The notes beneath the pieces are model-generated. The model was not told the DNA's origin. It worked only from the letters and a program-made list of their open reading frames with translations, and searched no databases. Below, in pieces: positions 5,059 through 5,464 of a DNA stretch of 5,464 bases (position 1 is the stretch's first letter; every line of letters starts with the position of its first letter). The translations under genes and the position numbers were made by a program. This DNA comes from Candidatus Brockarchaeota archaeon (GTDB lineage: Archaea; Thermoproteota; EX4484-205; DTQO01), in assembly GCA_017601265.1 (NCBI GenBank), contig JAFNJA010000056.1, forward strand, positions 6,515 through 11,978, given 5' to 3'.

Positions 5059-5464
5059 AACCTTGAGTCCGGAGCGACCTTCGAATGGTACACCTGGTGG
5101 GGCGACCTGCCGGCCAGGATCTTTGACGAACCCTCAGTAATTATGCCCGTAAAACCGAGCTCGAAGGCGGCCCTCGCTATGAGGTTGTTGAATATCAGCT
5201 CCGTGTTTTCAAAAACCCTAGGCTCCGCTCCTACCAGATCTTTTATCAAGGCAACGTGCTGCCTCGCCTGCTCTTTGAACTCCCCCATGTCGCCGTAAAA
5301 GATGCTGGAGAGGGAGTGAAAGTACGTCTGGGAGACGAGTTCCAAGCACCCCGTTTCATAAAGGTCCTTGTACAAGGAAAGGAGTTGCGGGCACCACCTT
5401 TGGCACTGTTCAAGGTAAATGCCCGAGAAGCTGAAGGCGAACTTGAATGGCCTTTTACCCCTCC
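4956..5464 (-). CDS. GH57 glycoside hydrolase, N-terminal part (partial at window edge)
   Basis: The frame is open from the right edge of the window; the true start and the family's first conserved region lie outside. Visible landmarks are FKFAFSFSGIYLEQ, then GCLELVSQTYFHSL, which corresponds to GH57 region 2, and FENTELIFNN. Next comes GFTGIITEG with the expected nucleophile Glu (codon 5135-5133), followed by AGRSPHQVYHSK. Family similarity stops abruptly near 5082. The remaining residues to the stop at 4956 (from APDSRFCSG onward) are out-of-frame translation. The TTG at 5375 should not be taken as the start, because conserved sequence precedes it. Together with the C-terminal part it would make one hydrolase of roughly 450 visible residues. 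Confidence 0.88.
   Translation of the reverse strand, partial: RGKRPFKFAFSFSGIYLEQCQRWCPQLLSLYKDLYETGCLELVSQTYFHSLSSIFYGDMGEFKEQARQHVALIKDLVGAEPRVFENTELIFNNLIARAAFELGFTGIITEGSSKILAGRSPHQVYHSKVAPDSRFCSGITRCRTTSGSGFRRNGGSIILLLPTNTPPG

Overview
This window reads as archaeal genomic DNA. The main evidence is a tRNA-Thr gene interrupted by two short introns that fit archaeal bulge-helix-bulge splicing, one of them in the D-loop. A/T-rich TATA-like boxes lie about 27 nt upstream of predicted transcription starts. The alpha-amylase is of the GH57 type common in archaea. The lineage cannot be fixed from 5.5 kb: introns outside the anticodon loop are known from several TACK and DPANN groups.

Layout from left to right. 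On the minus strand there is a 37-residue single-pass membrane ORF (34-147), then the two-intron tRNA-Thr(TGT) (348-461). The stretch 462-815 has no convincing protein gene. It holds a TATA-like box usable in both directions and a candidate structured RNA (about 517-779). On the plus strand follows a complete family A flavodiiron protein (816-2012), apparently leaderless or nearly so. A 404-nt gap (2013-2416) contains inverted repeats, a strong hairpin, another TATA-like box and a second candidate structured RNA (about 2166-2335). It ends with the promoter and Shine-Dalgarno sequence of a stand-alone DUF402 protein (2417-2929). A short palindromic spacer separates this from a convergent minus-strand operon. 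That operon has a GH57 glycoside hydrolase upstream (5464 down to 4120, N-terminus outside the window, apparent frameshift near 5070-5082) and a GT4 glycosyltransferase downstream (4096 down to 3014, TTG start).

How the genes relate. The GH57/GT4 pair is a polysaccharide unit with one hydrolase or transglycosylase and one GT-B transferase, most likely storage-glucan or surface-glycan metabolism. The flavodiiron protein is a detoxifying O2/NO reductase and fits an anaerobic or microaerobic cell. Its electron donor is not encoded here. The DUF402 protein belongs to a family linked to RNA or nucleotide phosphate chemistry and has no evident tie to its neighbours. The less expected items are the double-intron tRNA with its 14-nt anticodon-loop intron, the frameshift that separates the two GH57 catalytic residues, and the two possible non-coding RNAs.
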